DNA of 64,000 bases, taken from the NCBI GenBank assembly GCA_016870795.1, contig VGAJ01000001.1, positions 62,001 through 126,000 on the forward strand, in the 5' to 3' direction. The stretch is from Actinomycetota bacterium. GTDB taxonomy: Bacteria; Actinomycetota; Actinomycetes; Nanopelagicales; Nanopelagicaceae. A program made the position numbers and the translations under genes. Shown one piece after another: positions 1 to 8,813 of this stretch (its first letter is position 1; each line of letters opens with the position of its first letter). Under the pieces are notes generated by a model, which was not told the origin of the DNA, ran no database searches, and saw only the letters and a program-made list of their open reading frames with translations.

Positions 1-296
1 ATCTGAGCGATAGCTAATAAACCTTGTGGTGTGACGGTATCAGTCATTGCTTTCATGACTTCAGCTGAGACCTCAACAATTTCAAAATAGCCCTCAGGAA
101 TTGTTGCCAGTCTGCTCATGCCATCGCTAGTTAAATAGAGGGTTGTGATTTCTTCTGGAGAAGAATCAAGGGCCTCTTTAATGCATGAGAGCCCTTCAAT
201 TACATATTGCCCATTCTCTTTTCTTGCTTTACCGCCCCGAGAACCTAAAAGAGCCTTCACTGCCTCAACATGAGGCGAATGAAGGCTCGTAATCAT
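1..296 (-). CDS. TrmH/SpoU-family RNA methyltransferase, N-terminal part (truncated by window edge)
   Basis: Reverse-strand translation MITSLHSPHVEAVKALLGSRGGKARKENGQYVIEGLSCIKEAL... resembles the SpoU substrate-binding N-terminus; lies downstream of rplT as commonly seen. Confidence 0.75.
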   Translation of the reverse strand, partial: MITSLHSPHVEAVKALLGSRGGKARKENGQYVIEGLSCIKEALDSSPEEITTLYLTSDGMSRLATIPEGYFEIVEVSAEVMKAMTDTVTPQGLLAIAQ

Positions 297-315
297 CGCT
301 TTCTAACGCGAGACT

Positions 316-678
316 TTAGGAAACTTTTACATTCTTGCGCGCTACTTCAACCAATGCGGTGAAAGCAGCAGGATCATTAGTTGCAAGCTCTGATAGAACG
401 CGACGATCTACCTCAACTCCTGCAGACTTTAATCCTTGGATAAAACGGTTGTAGGTAATTCCATTAGCGCGACTTGCCGCATTGATACGGGTAATCCAGA
501 GCTGGCGGAAATCACCTTTCTTATCTTTACGATCATTGAAGGCATAGACCAGAGAGTGAGTTACTTGCTCTTTTGCCTTTGTGAAAAGACGGGAGCGTTG
601 TCCGCGATAGCCACTAGCTCTCTCAAGTGTGGTGCGGCGCTTCTTTGCGGCATGAACACCGCGTTTTACTCTTGCCAT
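316..678 (-). CDS. rplT: 50S ribosomal protein L20
   Basis: [32 protein letters not shown]...; follows rpmI and infC. Confidence 0.98.
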   Translation of the reverse strand: MARVKRGVHAAKKRRTTLERASGYRGQRSRLFTKAKEQVTHSLVYAFNDRKDKKGDFRQLWITRINAASRANGITYNRFIQGLKSAGVEVDRRVLSELATNDPAAFTALVEVARKNVKVS

Positions 679-690
679 TATTGCTCCCCC

Positions 691-888
691 TTACTTCATT
701 CCAAGCAAACGCTTGGCAGAAAAAGTGTTTCGATCATTGGCCGTCTGATCCTTTGAAAGGCGACGGGTTACTCGAGAAGATTTACGCTCCAAGAGGTGGC
801 GCTTGCCAGCGCGCTCGTGCACGATCTTTCCGCTTCCGGTGACGCGAAAGGTTTTCTTGGCGCCACTATGTGTCTTCATTTTCGGCAT
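691..888 (-). CDS. rpmI: 50S ribosomal protein L35
   Basis: [22 protein letters not shown]...; conserved infC-rpmI-rplT order. Confidence 0.98.
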   Translation of the reverse strand: MPKMKTHSGAKKTFRVTGSGKIVHERAGKRHLLERKSSRVTRRLSKDQTANDRNTFSAKRLLGMK

Positions 889-911
889 TTCTTTCCTCCT
901 GTTGTCTTTAC

Positions 912-1484
912 TTAAACTTCTTTAGCCTTAGAGGCGCGGGCGCGCTTTGCTTCAGCAAGTGCTTCGCTCTTTTTGCGCACTGGTCCAAGCACCATCGTCA
1001 TGCTTCTACCCTCGCGCTTTGGAGCAAATTCGACAAATCCCGAAGTCGCTACATCTTCTGCAAGACGTTGCAATAATCGAAATCCCATCTCTGGTCTTGT
1101 CTGTTCCCGTCCTTTGAATTGAACAGTTACCTTCACCTTATCTCCGCTAAGTAAGAACTTTTCAATATGGTTCTTCTTAGTCTCGTAATCATGGTTCTCA
1201 ATCTTTAAACCCAATCGGATTTCCTTAACCACAATGTGGGTCTGGTTAGCCCGGGCCTCTCGCGCTTTCTGAGCAATTTCGTACTTATATTTTCCGAAAT
1301 CCATAATCTTGCATACTGGTGGAACTGCTTCAGGTGCGATCTCGACTAAATCAAGACCTGCTTCATCAGCCATCTTTAGCGCTTTATCAATCGCTACGAC
1401 GCCAACTTGCTCACCTAATGCTCCAATCAGACGAATTTCTGGAACGCGAATTCGATCGTTGATACGAGGATCAGTGGTGCTGAT
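912..1484 (-). CDS. infC: Translation initiation factor IF-3 (start probably ATC at 1484; ORF track extends to 1538)
   Basis: [26 protein letters not shown]... is IF-3. AAGGGA Shine-Dalgarno 6 nt upstream of the ATC; the upstream ATG (1508) and GTG (1499) lack an SD. Confidence 0.9.
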   Translation of the reverse strand: MSTTDPRINDRIRVPEIRLIGALGEQVGVVAIDKALKMADEAGLDLVEIAPEAVPPVCKIMDFGKYKYEIAQKAREARANQTHIVVKEIRLGLKIENHDYETKKNHIEKFLLSGDKVKVTVQFKGREQTRPEMGFRLLQRLAEDVATSGFVEFAPKREGRSMTMVLGPVRKKSEALAEAKRARASKAKEV

Positions 1485-1508
1485 AACTCTTCCCTTCACT
1501 AAAAGCAT

Positions 1509-1630
1509 GATGGAAGTCAGCCGCCAGAATGAGACCAATATTTTGGTCTTGCTCTTGTTGACCAGCTCACCTAAGAGTGAGGTAGGTGGGAGCGGCTAGC
1601 TCCACTTCATGTTGGTCATTTGACCAAGGG
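1509..1630 (-). promoter_or_regulatory. Structured 5' leader of infC-rpmI-rplT
   Basis: Inverted repeats at 1612-1627, 1589-1603, 1568-1588 and 1533-1548. Confidence 0.5.
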
Positions 1631-1634
1631 CTAG

Positions 1635-1663
1635 ATACTAGCGAGTGCGAAAATGAAGGTCAA
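1635..1663 (-). promoter_or_regulatory. Sigma70-type promoter for infC: TTGACC-N17-TAGTAT
   Basis: -35 at 1658-1663 and -10 at 1635-1640 on the minus strand, 17-nt spacer. Confidence 0.65.
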
Positions 1664-1698
1664 AATGCGCTTATTGTCTATCCCATCTACGCTTAGCT

Positions 1699-1998
1699 AT
1701 GGCCTTAAAGCGTTGGAATCTGGCGATGCCTAAGAGGCGCAATTATCAAAACATTACCGAGGCAGGCGCTGCCCTCTCTGATGATCTTCCCTCAAGACAG
1801 AAGCGCTATTTCATTTCGATGATGATAAGAACTGCTTGTTTTCTCCTAGCAGTTTTTACGCCAAGTCCTTATCGCTGGTTCTTTCTAGTTGGAGCAGTGA
1901 CCCTCCCCTACATCTCAGTGATTATGGCAAATGGTGGCAGGGAGACCATTAGAGGCAGGAGCGCAGTGCTAAGAAGCAAACAACGCGAAATAGGTTAA
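1699..1998 (+). CDS. DUF3099 family small membrane protein
   Basis: LSDDLPSRQKRYFISMMIRTACFLLAVF...LPYISVIMANGG matches the DUF3099 pattern; the start may be the internal MPKRRNY. Confidence 0.75.
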   Translation: MALKRWNLAMPKRRNYQNITEAGAALSDDLPSRQKRYFISMMIRTACFLLAVFTPSPYRWFFLVGAVTLPYISVIMANGGRETIRGRSAVLRSKQREIG

Positions 1999-2001
1999 GT
2001 C

Positions 2002-2007
2002 TAAGAT
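2002..2007 (+). promoter_or_regulatory. -10 element TAAGAT, 7 nt before the SURF1 ATG (leaderless candidate)
   Basis: TAAGAT-TGCTTTA-ATG. Confidence 0.4.
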
Positions 2008-2014
2008 TGCTTTA

Positions 2015-2734
2015 ATGCGCCGCCTTATCACCGTCTCAACCCTGGCTCTACTACTTATCTTTGGCTGTGTGCAAGGCGCTTTATGGCAATATGAGAGATA
2101 TGAAATTCGCCATGCAAATAACGAGTTAATCCGGAAAAACGTTTCTATACCTGCTCTACTTTCAGAAGATGACTTAAGCAGTAAATCAGCTTCAGAAATT
2201 GCTTGGCGCAGTATCTCACTTGAAGGAAACTTTGATCCAAGCAAAGAGTTCCTGATTAGAAATCGTTATCACGAGGGTAAATATGGTTTTGGTGTAATCA
2301 CGCTATTTATCTCTGATAGTGGTAAGAGATATTGGATTGATCGTGGATGGGTGATAGCTGGCAAAGATGCCCAAACTCCCCCAGTTATTCAAGAGATTGA
2401 TTCACTGCCTATTGAAATCACCGCCAGAGTCAGAACCTCTGAGATTGAGTCAAGCGTTCAAGGCAGCGTCTTTGCTCTGCCCGGAGCAGACTCAACGCCA
2501 AAGTTAGTTAAGTGGAACTCGGAACAAGACATTGAAACAGAGCCCATCTACTTTGATTTAATTTCTAGTTCAAATCCTGAAGTGACGCCAGAGGTTGCAA
2601 CTGCCTTGCCAGAACTAAGCGATGGACCACATCTGGCTTACTCATTCCAGTGGATACTCTTTATATTCCTAGTGCTCTTTGCTTGGTATCTCGTATTTCG
2701 TGAGGATCGAAAAGCTCAAGCGCCGAAGCTTTGA
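2015..2734 (+). CDS. SURF1 family cytochrome oxidase biogenesis protein
   Basis: LALLLIFGCVQGALWQYERYEIR... SURF1 layout with a C-terminal TM segment. Confidence 0.85.
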   Translation: MRRLITVSTLALLLIFGCVQGALWQYERYEIRHANNELIRKNVSIPALLSEDDLSSKSASEIAWRSISLEGNFDPSKEFLIRNRYHEGKYGFGVITLFISDSGKRYWIDRGWVIAGKDAQTPPVIQEIDSLPIEITARVRTSEIESSVQGSVFALPGADSTPKLVKWNSEQDIETEPIYFDLISSSNPEVTPEVATALPELSDGPHLAYSFQWILFIFLVLFAWYLVFREDRKAQAPKL

Positions 2735-4578
2735 CGAGAGTAAAGCTCGGCATACATTCCATTTAGCGCCAAGAGTTCATCATGTTTGCCGCACTCTGCA
2801 ATCAGGCCATTATCAAGAACTAAAATCTGATCAGCAGCTCTAATTGTTGAGAGGCGATGAGCGATAACAATACTTGTTCTATCTTTTAAAGCATTTGCTA
2901 GCGCAGCTTGAACCAAGAATTCATTTTCAGAATCTAGATGCGCCGTTGCTTCATCAAGAATTACAATTCTAGGTGACTTTAAAAGCAGCCTTGCAATGGC
3001 AAGTCTTTGTTTCTCGCCGCCTGAGAGTCGATGGCCCCTCTCCCCGACAACGGTTTCAAATCTATTAGGTAGGGAATTAATCAGTTCAAGTATTTGAGCA
3101 TCTTGACAAGCCTTCTCCATCTCAGATGTTGTGGCATCAACTTTTGCATATCGAAGATTTGCCTCAATCGTGTCATGAAACATATGCGCATCTTGGGTAA
3201 CAACCCCGATGCTTGAGCGAAGTGATTGAACTTGCAGATCTCGGATATCAACTCCATTTATCGCGATGGAGCCAGAGGTAACATCATATAAACGTGGTAG
3301 AAGCGCACTAATCGTCGTCTTTCCCGCCCCCGAACTTCCAACTAAAGCAGTCATTGTTGAAGGCAGAACTTCAAATGAAATTCCTTTTAATACCTCACCA
3401 CTATCAACTGTCTCAGGCTTTGCTACTGATTCTAAAGAGGCAAGTGAGATCTGCTCAGCCCTTGGATAGGAGAAGCGGACTGAATCAAATTTGATGCTCA
3501 GCCCCCCACTGCCAACTGGCTTAGCATCTGGCTTATCAGAGACCATAGGTTGAAGATCAAGTACTTCAAATACGCGCTGAAATGAAACTAAAGCAGTCAT
3601 TACATCAACGCGCACATTAGAGAGCGCTGTTAGTGGACCATAAAGACGAGCCAGAAGCGCGGTAATTGCAAGCAGAGTTCCTAGTGATATCTGCTCATTG
3701 ATTGTGAAGTGTCCGCCAACTCCATAGGCAAAAGCAGTCGCAATTGCTGCGATTGAAGTTAGCGCGATAAAGAAGAGTCGGTTTAAAAGAGCTATTGAAA
3801 TACCAATATTTGCTACTTTTCTAGCTCTGGCGCTAAAAGTTGAACTCTCACTACTTGGATTACCATAAAGTGAAACTAATAGCGCTCCAGAGACGTTAAA
3901 GCGCTCGGTCATCGTTGCTGACATTTCAGCATTTAGGTTAAATGAATCCCTGGTTAATCCCTGAAGTTTTTTGCCGACCCACTTAGTCGGAATAATGAAG
4001 GCGGGAAGCAGTAGTAATGAAACCAGTGTGATCTGCCAGGAGAGAATTAACATCGTTACAGTTACCAGAATCAAGCTTAGGACATTACTGATCAGCCCAG
4101 AAAGGGTTGAGGTAAAGGCCTGCTGAGCCCCCATGACATCAGAGTTAATTCTTGAGATTAATGCTCCGGTTTGAGTACGGGTAAAGAAAGCAATTGATTG
4201 CTTTTGAATATGGCTAAATACTTGCGAGCGAAGGTCAAAGATTAGTCCCTCACCAATTCTTGCTGAAAACCATCTACCAATCATGTTAAAGAGGGCATCG
4301 AGAATTGCGATGAAGGCAACCAAAAGTGCTATCTGAGTAACCAAGGCAGAATTGCCTGGTATGACGCCATCATCTATTAGATTTCTAAGTAGTAGTGGAG
4401 TAGCCACAATTAAGAAAGCATCGATAACCACTGTTATTAAAAAGAAAATTAAAAAGGTCTTATAAGGAAGAGCAAATCCAAAGATTCTCTTTACAGTTCC
4501 TGGCTTTAGTTTCGCGTTCCTGACTGAAGAATCGGCTGTGAAGGAACGAAAAGACATCCAAACTGCCATTTGGGACAT
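2716..4578 (-). CDS. ABC transporter, fused permease and ATP-binding domains (exporter type)
   Basis: N-terminal TM domain; Walker A GSSGAGKTT, signature LSGGEKQR, Walker B IVILDEAT. Confidence 0.93.
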   Translation of the reverse strand: MSQMAVWMSFRSFTADSSVRNAKLKPGTVKRIFGFALPYKTFLIFFLITVVIDAFLIVATPLLLRNLIDDGVIPGNSALVTQIALLVAFIAILDALFNMIGRWFSARIGEGLIFDLRSQVFSHIQKQSIAFFTRTQTGALISRINSDVMGAQQAFTSTLSGLISNVLSLILVTVTMLILSWQITLVSLLLLPAFIIPTKWVGKKLQGLTRDSFNLNAEMSATMTERFNVSGALLVSLYGNPSSESSTFSARARKVANIGISIALLNRLFFIALTSIAAIATAFAYGVGGHFTINEQISLGTLLAITALLARLYGPLTALSNVRVDVMTALVSFQRVFEVLDLQPMVSDKPDAKPVGSGGLSIKFDSVRFSYPRAEQISLASLESVAKPETVDSGEVLKGISFEVLPSTMTALVGSSGAGKTTISALLPRLYDVTSGSIAINGVDIRDLQVQSLRSSIGVVTQDAHMFHDTIEANLRYAKVDATTSEMEKACQDAQILELINSLPNRFETVVGERGHRLSGGEKQRLAIARLLLKSPRIVILDEATAHLDSENEFLVQAALANALKDRTSIVIAHRLSTIRAADQILVLDNGLIAECGKHDELLALNGMYAELYSRQSFGA

Positions 4579-4584
4579 ATCTCT

Positions 4585-4590
4585 ACCCTA
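4585..4590 (-). promoter_or_regulatory. -10 element TAGGGT, 6 nt before the ABC exporter ATG
   Basis: TAGGGT-AGAGAT-ATG on the minus strand. Confidence 0.4.
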
Positions 4591-4618
4591 GACCAGAATC
4601 GCGAAGGAGAGGAACGAA

Positions 4619-4933
4619 CTAGACAGTAAAGCCAATTGCGCGAAGCTGTTCACGCCCATCATTGGTGATTTTATCTGGTCCCCATGGTGGCATCCATACC
4701 CAATTAATCTTTACATCCGTGACTAGGTCTTGAAGCACTGATTTAGTTTGATCCTCAATCACATCCTGCAATGGACAAGCTGCAGAGGTAAGAGTCATAT
4801 CAAGTACTGCGACATTTGAATCATCGATTGAGACATCGTAGACAAGTCCTAGATCAATTACATTGATTCCTAGCTCTGGGTCAATAACATCCTTCATTGC
4901 CTCTGTTACATCATCTCTCGATGCGCTCATCAT
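4619..4933 (-). CDS. SUF-associated metal-sulfur cluster biosynthetic protein (DUF59/MIP18 family, SufT-like)
   Basis: VTEAMKDVIDPELGINVIDLGLVYDV...SAACPLQDVIEDQ; last gene of the suf operon. Confidence 0.9.
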   Translation of the reverse strand: MMSASRDDVTEAMKDVIDPELGINVIDLGLVYDVSIDDSNVAVLDMTLTSAACPLQDVIEDQTKSVLQDLVTDVKINWVWMPPWGPDKITNDGREQLRAIGFTV

Positions 4934-5380
4934 CTACTTCCCTTCGCTACTTGTTGCCTGAAGTATTGCATCTTTCGTTGCCATCCATCCCAATAGAGCG
5001 CACTTTACTCTAGCTGGAAACTTAGAAACTCCAGCAAAAGCTACGCCATCTCCGATTAGCTCTTCATTGCCAGAATCTGTTCCTTTGCTCAAGACCATGC
5101 CCTGAAATGAATCGATAATCTTTAGGACCTCAGCGATTTCTTTGCCCATCACTAAATCCGATACTACTGAAGTGCTAGCTTGCGAGATTGAGCAGCCAAT
5201 TCCGTCCCAACTAACGTCTATCACATTCTTGCCATCAGTATGCAGATTTAAAGTAATCTCATCGCCACAAGAGGTGTTTATATGTTGAACTTGAATTGTC
5301 GGATTTGGTTTTAACGCCTTATTAAGAGGGCGCTTATAGTGCTCCAAAATAACTTCTTGATAGAGAGAATCTAGTTCCAT
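4934..5380 (-). CDS. sufU: Fe-S cluster assembly scaffold SufU
   Basis: LYQEVILEHYKRPLN...SCGDEI...GIGCSISQAS...RVKCALLGW. Confidence 0.95.
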   Translation of the reverse strand: MELDSLYQEVILEHYKRPLNKALKPNPTIQVQHINTSCGDEITLNLHTDGKNVIDVSWDGIGCSISQASTSVVSDLVMGKEIAEVLKIIDSFQGMVLSKGTDSGNEELIGDGVAFAGVSKFPARVKCALLGWMATKDAILQATSSEGK

Positions 5381-6633
5381 TATCGGCTCTCGAAGTACTT
5401 TCTTGCGCGCTCCACTCCATCAATTAAAGCTTCAATCTCATCAAAGTCGTTATATAGATAGAAAGAAGCTCGCGTGGTAGCAACAGTCTTAAAGCGTCTC
5501 ATGAGCGGCCATGCGCAGTGATGACCAGTTCTTACCGCAATCCCATATTGATCAAGGGCTTGACCAAGATCATGAGGATGGACTCCCTCGACAGCAAAGG
5601 AGACTACTCCCCCGCGCATCTCTAAATCTTTTGGTCCAATTACTGAAAGTCCTTTAATGCTCTGCAAACCATCAAGTGCTCTTCTGGTTAACTCAACTTC
5701 ATGGGCGTGAATTTCATCAAGACCAATAGCGTTTAGATAATCAACTGCTGCTCCAAGCCCAATTGCTTGCGCCATATTTGGCACACCAGCTTCAAAGCGT
5801 TTAGGAGCATCAAGATATGTCGCTCTCTCCATTGTTACAGTTTCAATCATGGATCCACCGGTTAGAAAGGGTGGCATCTCATCTAGTAAGTCCTTCTTGC
5901 CCCAGAGGATTCCAACCCCGGTTGGTCCAAGCATCTTATGACCAGAGAAGGCAATAAAATCAACATTCAAAGCTTTTACATCTACCTTGTAATGAGGAAC
6001 TGATTGACAAGCATCAAGAACAAATAGAGCGCCAACGCTATGTGCTTTTGCTGTTACTTGATCTAGAGGAACTATAGTTCCAAGCACATTTGATTGATGA
6101 GTAAGAGCAACAACTTTAGTTCTCTCATTAATTAGCTCATCCATATTAGATAGATCTAATCGGCCACTATCACTTACCTTAAACCAAACTAACTCAGCGC
6201 CGGTTCGAGCAGATAGCTCCTGCCATGGAATTAAATTGGCATGGTGCTCCATCTCAGAGACAACAATTCGATCACCAGGCTTAATATGAAATTTACTCCC
6301 TGGCCTAGCATTTCCAAGTGAATACGCAATTGCATTGATGCTCTCAGTTGCTGACTTTGTAAAGATGACTTCATCGACATCTGCATTGATAAAGGCAGCA
6401 ACTTTTAACCGAGCTCCTTCATATAGCTCTGTTGCCTCTTCTGCTAATTGATGTGCGCCTCGATGAACTGCAGCGTTATGGTTTTCATAGAAATCTTGCT
6501 CAGCTGCGATAACTGAGTTTGGTTTCTGTGAAGTTGCTCCGCTATCTAAATATATGAGGCGGTTGTTGCCACGAATCTCTCGCTTAAGGATAGGAAAGTC
6601 CGCCCTTATCGCTGAGAGATTTAATTTAGACAC
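5380..6633 (-). CDS. sufS: Cysteine desulfurase SufS
   Basis: IYLDSGATSQKP...; PLP lysine motif FSGHKMLGPTG; RTGHHCAWPLM. Confidence 0.96.
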   Translation of the reverse strand: MSKLNLSAIRADFPILKREIRGNNRLIYLDSGATSQKPNSVIAAEQDFYENHNAAVHRGAHQLAEEATELYEGARLKVAAFINADVDEVIFTKSATESINAIAYSLGNARPGSKFHIKPGDRIVVSEMEHHANLIPWQELSARTGAELVWFKVSDSGRLDLSNMDELINERTKVVALTHQSNVLGTIVPLDQVTAKAHSVGALFVLDACQSVPHYKVDVKALNVDFIAFSGHKMLGPTGVGILWGKKDLLDEMPPFLTGGSMIETVTMERATYLDAPKRFEAGVPNMAQAIGLGAAVDYLNAIGLDEIHAHEVELTRRALDGLQSIKGLSVIGPKDLEMRGGVVSFAVEGVHPHDLGQALDQYGIAVRTGHHCAWPLMRRFKTVATTRASFYLYNDFDEIEALIDGVERARKYFESR

Positions 6634-6643
6634 GAGTTATCGC

Positions 6644-7396
6644 CTACGCCTTTGCGTATTGCGCATAGCCCTTCTCTTCAAGTCGATCAGCAAGTTCAGG
6701 GCCACCCTCTTCAACGATCTTTCCGCCAGCAAAGACGTGAACAAAATCTGGTTTTATATAGCGAAGAATTCTGGTGTAGTGAGTAATTAACATGATTCCA
6801 AGATTCTGTTCGCTCTTTACGCGATTTACTCCCTCAGAGACAATTCTTAGCGCGTCAACATCAAGGCCCGAATCTGTTTCATCCAAGATTGCAATCTTTG
6901 GCTTGAGTAGCTCCATCTGCAAAATTTCATGGCGCTTCTTCTCTCCGCCTGAGAATCCCTCATTAACGCTGCGCTCTGAAAAAGTGGGCTCGATAGAGAG
7001 TTTGCTCATCGCCTCTTTAACCTCTCCTACCCAAGTTCTTACCTTAGGCGCCTCTCCGCGAAGAGCTGTTGCTGCAGTTCTTAAAAAGTTCGAAACAGAT
7101 ACTCCTGGAACTTCCACCGGATATTGCATCGCAAGAAAGAGCCCTGCCTTTGCTCGCTCATCAACGCTCATTTCAAGGACATTAACGCCATCAAGTGTTA
7201 CTGATCCTTCTGTAACGCTGTACTTCGGATGACCTGCAATGGAATATGCAAGGGTTGACTTGCCAGAGCCGTTGGGGCCCATAATCGCATGGACCTCACC
7301 AGAGTTGATTGTTAGATCAACCCCACGGAGAATCTCAATAGCTCCACTCTCGCCCTCAACGCTTACTTGAAGACCTTTGATTACTAGTTGTGCCAT
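6644..7396 (-). CDS. sufC: Fe-S assembly ATPase SufC
   Basis: MGPNGSGKSTLAYSIAGHPKY...FSGGEKKRHEILQM...DETDSGLDVDAL. Confidence 0.97.
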   Translation of the reverse strand: MAQLVIKGLQVSVEGESGAIEILRGVDLTINSGEVHAIMGPNGSGKSTLAYSIAGHPKYSVTEGSVTLDGVNVLEMSVDERAKAGLFLAMQYPVEVPGVSVSNFLRTAATALRGEAPKVRTWVGEVKEAMSKLSIEPTFSERSVNEGFSGGEKKRHEILQMELLKPKIAILDETDSGLDVDALRIVSEGVNRVKSEQNLGIMLITHYTRILRYIKPDFVHVFAGGKIVEEGGPELADRLEEKGYAQYAKA

Positions 7397-7418
7397 CTCG
7401 ACTTACTCCTTAACGTTA

Positions 7419-7724
7419 TTACTTCTTTGATATCGTGACAGTATCTCCATCACGAACTACTGCATATGTTTCAATTGCTTCAAAAGCAGGCGGAGTTAAA
7501 ACCTCTCCACTTCTTAGATCAAACTCTGCTCCATGGAGCCAGCACTCAATCTTGTAATCCTTAATATATCCTTCAGAGAGGGATGCCTCGGCATGGCTAC
7601 AGATATCAGCGACTGCAAAGACCTCATCGCCAATTCTTGCCACACAGACATCCTCTGAACCGAGTGTGAACTTAACTGGCTTTGATTCTTGAAGTTGATC
7701 TACTTTTATCTCGATAGATTCCAT
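7419..7724 (-). CDS. Rieske-type non-heme iron ferredoxin subunit in the suf operon
   Basis: CSHAEASLSEG...CWLHGAEFDLRSG Rieske motif. Confidence 0.92.
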   Translation of the reverse strand: MESIEIKVDQLQESKPVKFTLGSEDVCVARIGDEVFAVADICSHAEASLSEGYIKDYKIECWLHGAEFDLRSGEVLTPPAFEAIETYAVVRDGDTVTISKK

Positions 7725-8813
7725 TTATGCCCCAAGAGTTTCTAGCTGGCTATCAATCTTTGACATTAAACGCTCTTGAATAGCCTCATCACCGATCTTG
7801 TCGATAATTTCGGTGAAGAAGCCTCTAATGACTAAGCGCCGTGCCTCATTCATCGGGATCCCGCGAGACATGAGATAAAACAGTTGCTCATCATCAAAGC
7901 GCCCCGTTGTGCTGGCATGGCCCGCTCCAACAATCTCACCAGTTTCAATCTCTAGATTAGGAACTGAATCTGCTCTAGCTCCATCTGAGAGAAGCAAATT
8001 CTTATTTAGCTCATAGGTATCGGTTCCTTCAGCGTTCTGCCTGATAAAGACATCGCCGATCCAAACCGTTCTTGCTCCATCTCCAGCAAGAACTCCTTTG
8101 TAATTCACCCGGGACTTAGCTCTTGGTATGCCATGATCAACAAAGACGCGATGCTCTAGATGCTGGCCATCAGTTGCAAAATAAAATCCCCAGAGCTCAG
8201 CGGAGCTGCCCTGATCTGAGTATTCAACTGTTGGCAAGAGGCGAACTAGCGAGCCACCAATTGTTACTGTGATTGATTTGAAATTTGCATCTCTTCCAAT
8301 AATTGCATGATGGCGCCCCATATGAACTGCCTTTGGGCCCCACTCCTGCAGAGTAATAAAGGTCAGATTAGCTCCAGCTTCAACTCTGATCTCAATTTCT
8401 TCACCGATAATGCCATCACCAGTATTTTCAACAATAACGCTAGCTTTGCTATGAGCCCCTGCAGTAATGACAGTTCTTGAGAACTCACCGCTATTTCCAA
8501 CGTTTCGCTTTAGCAAGATTGGTTCGTTAATGACTGCTTCATTATCAATTTTTAGATGCACTACTTCAGTAACTTCGCTCCTAAGGCGCTGAACAATCGA
8601 ATCAGTAGTTGTTGATTTCGCTGGAAGCTCACTTGCCTTAACAGTTGAGATATTGAAGCCGGCCCTAGCGCTTCCGAATAATTCAATTGAAATTCGATCA
8701 TTAACGCTAACTGCAGGATCATGAAGGCCTGCAATGCGCTTTAACGGAGTAAAGCGCCAAGCCTCCTCACGCCCAGTCGGCGTTAAGTAATTACTTGGAA
8801 GAACGCTGCTCAT
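7725..8813 (-). CDS. sufD: Fe-S cluster assembly protein SufD
   Basis: GREEAWRFTPLKRI...; SufBD C-terminal domain [26 protein letters not shown]. Confidence 0.95.
   Translation of the reverse strand: MSSVLPSNYLTPTGREEAWRFTPLKRIAGLHDPAVSVNDRISIELFGSARAGFNISTVKASELPAKSTTTDSIVQRLRSEVTEVVHLKIDNEAVINEPILLKRNVGNSGEFSRTVITAGAHSKASVIVENTGDGIIGEEIEIRVEAGANLTFITLQEWGPKAVHMGRHHAIIGRDANFKSITVTIGGSLVRLLPTVEYSDQGSSAELWGFYFATDGQHLEHRVFVDHGIPRAKSRVNYKGVLAGDGARTVWIGDVFIRQNAEGTDTYELNKNLLLSDGARADSVPNLEIETGEIVGAGHASTTGRFDDEQLFYLMSRGIPMNEARRLVIRGFFTEIIDKIGDEAIQERLMSKIDSQLETLGA

Noticed and set aside
1309-1599. Plus-strand 96-aa ORF antisense to infC and its leader
   Set aside because: Low-complexity Ser/Ile/Thr composition typical of antisense translation; the opposite strand encodes IF-3.
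6792-7232. 146-aa plus-strand ORF antisense to sufC
   Set aside because: Shadow ORF of a confidently identified gene, with no recognisable domain.
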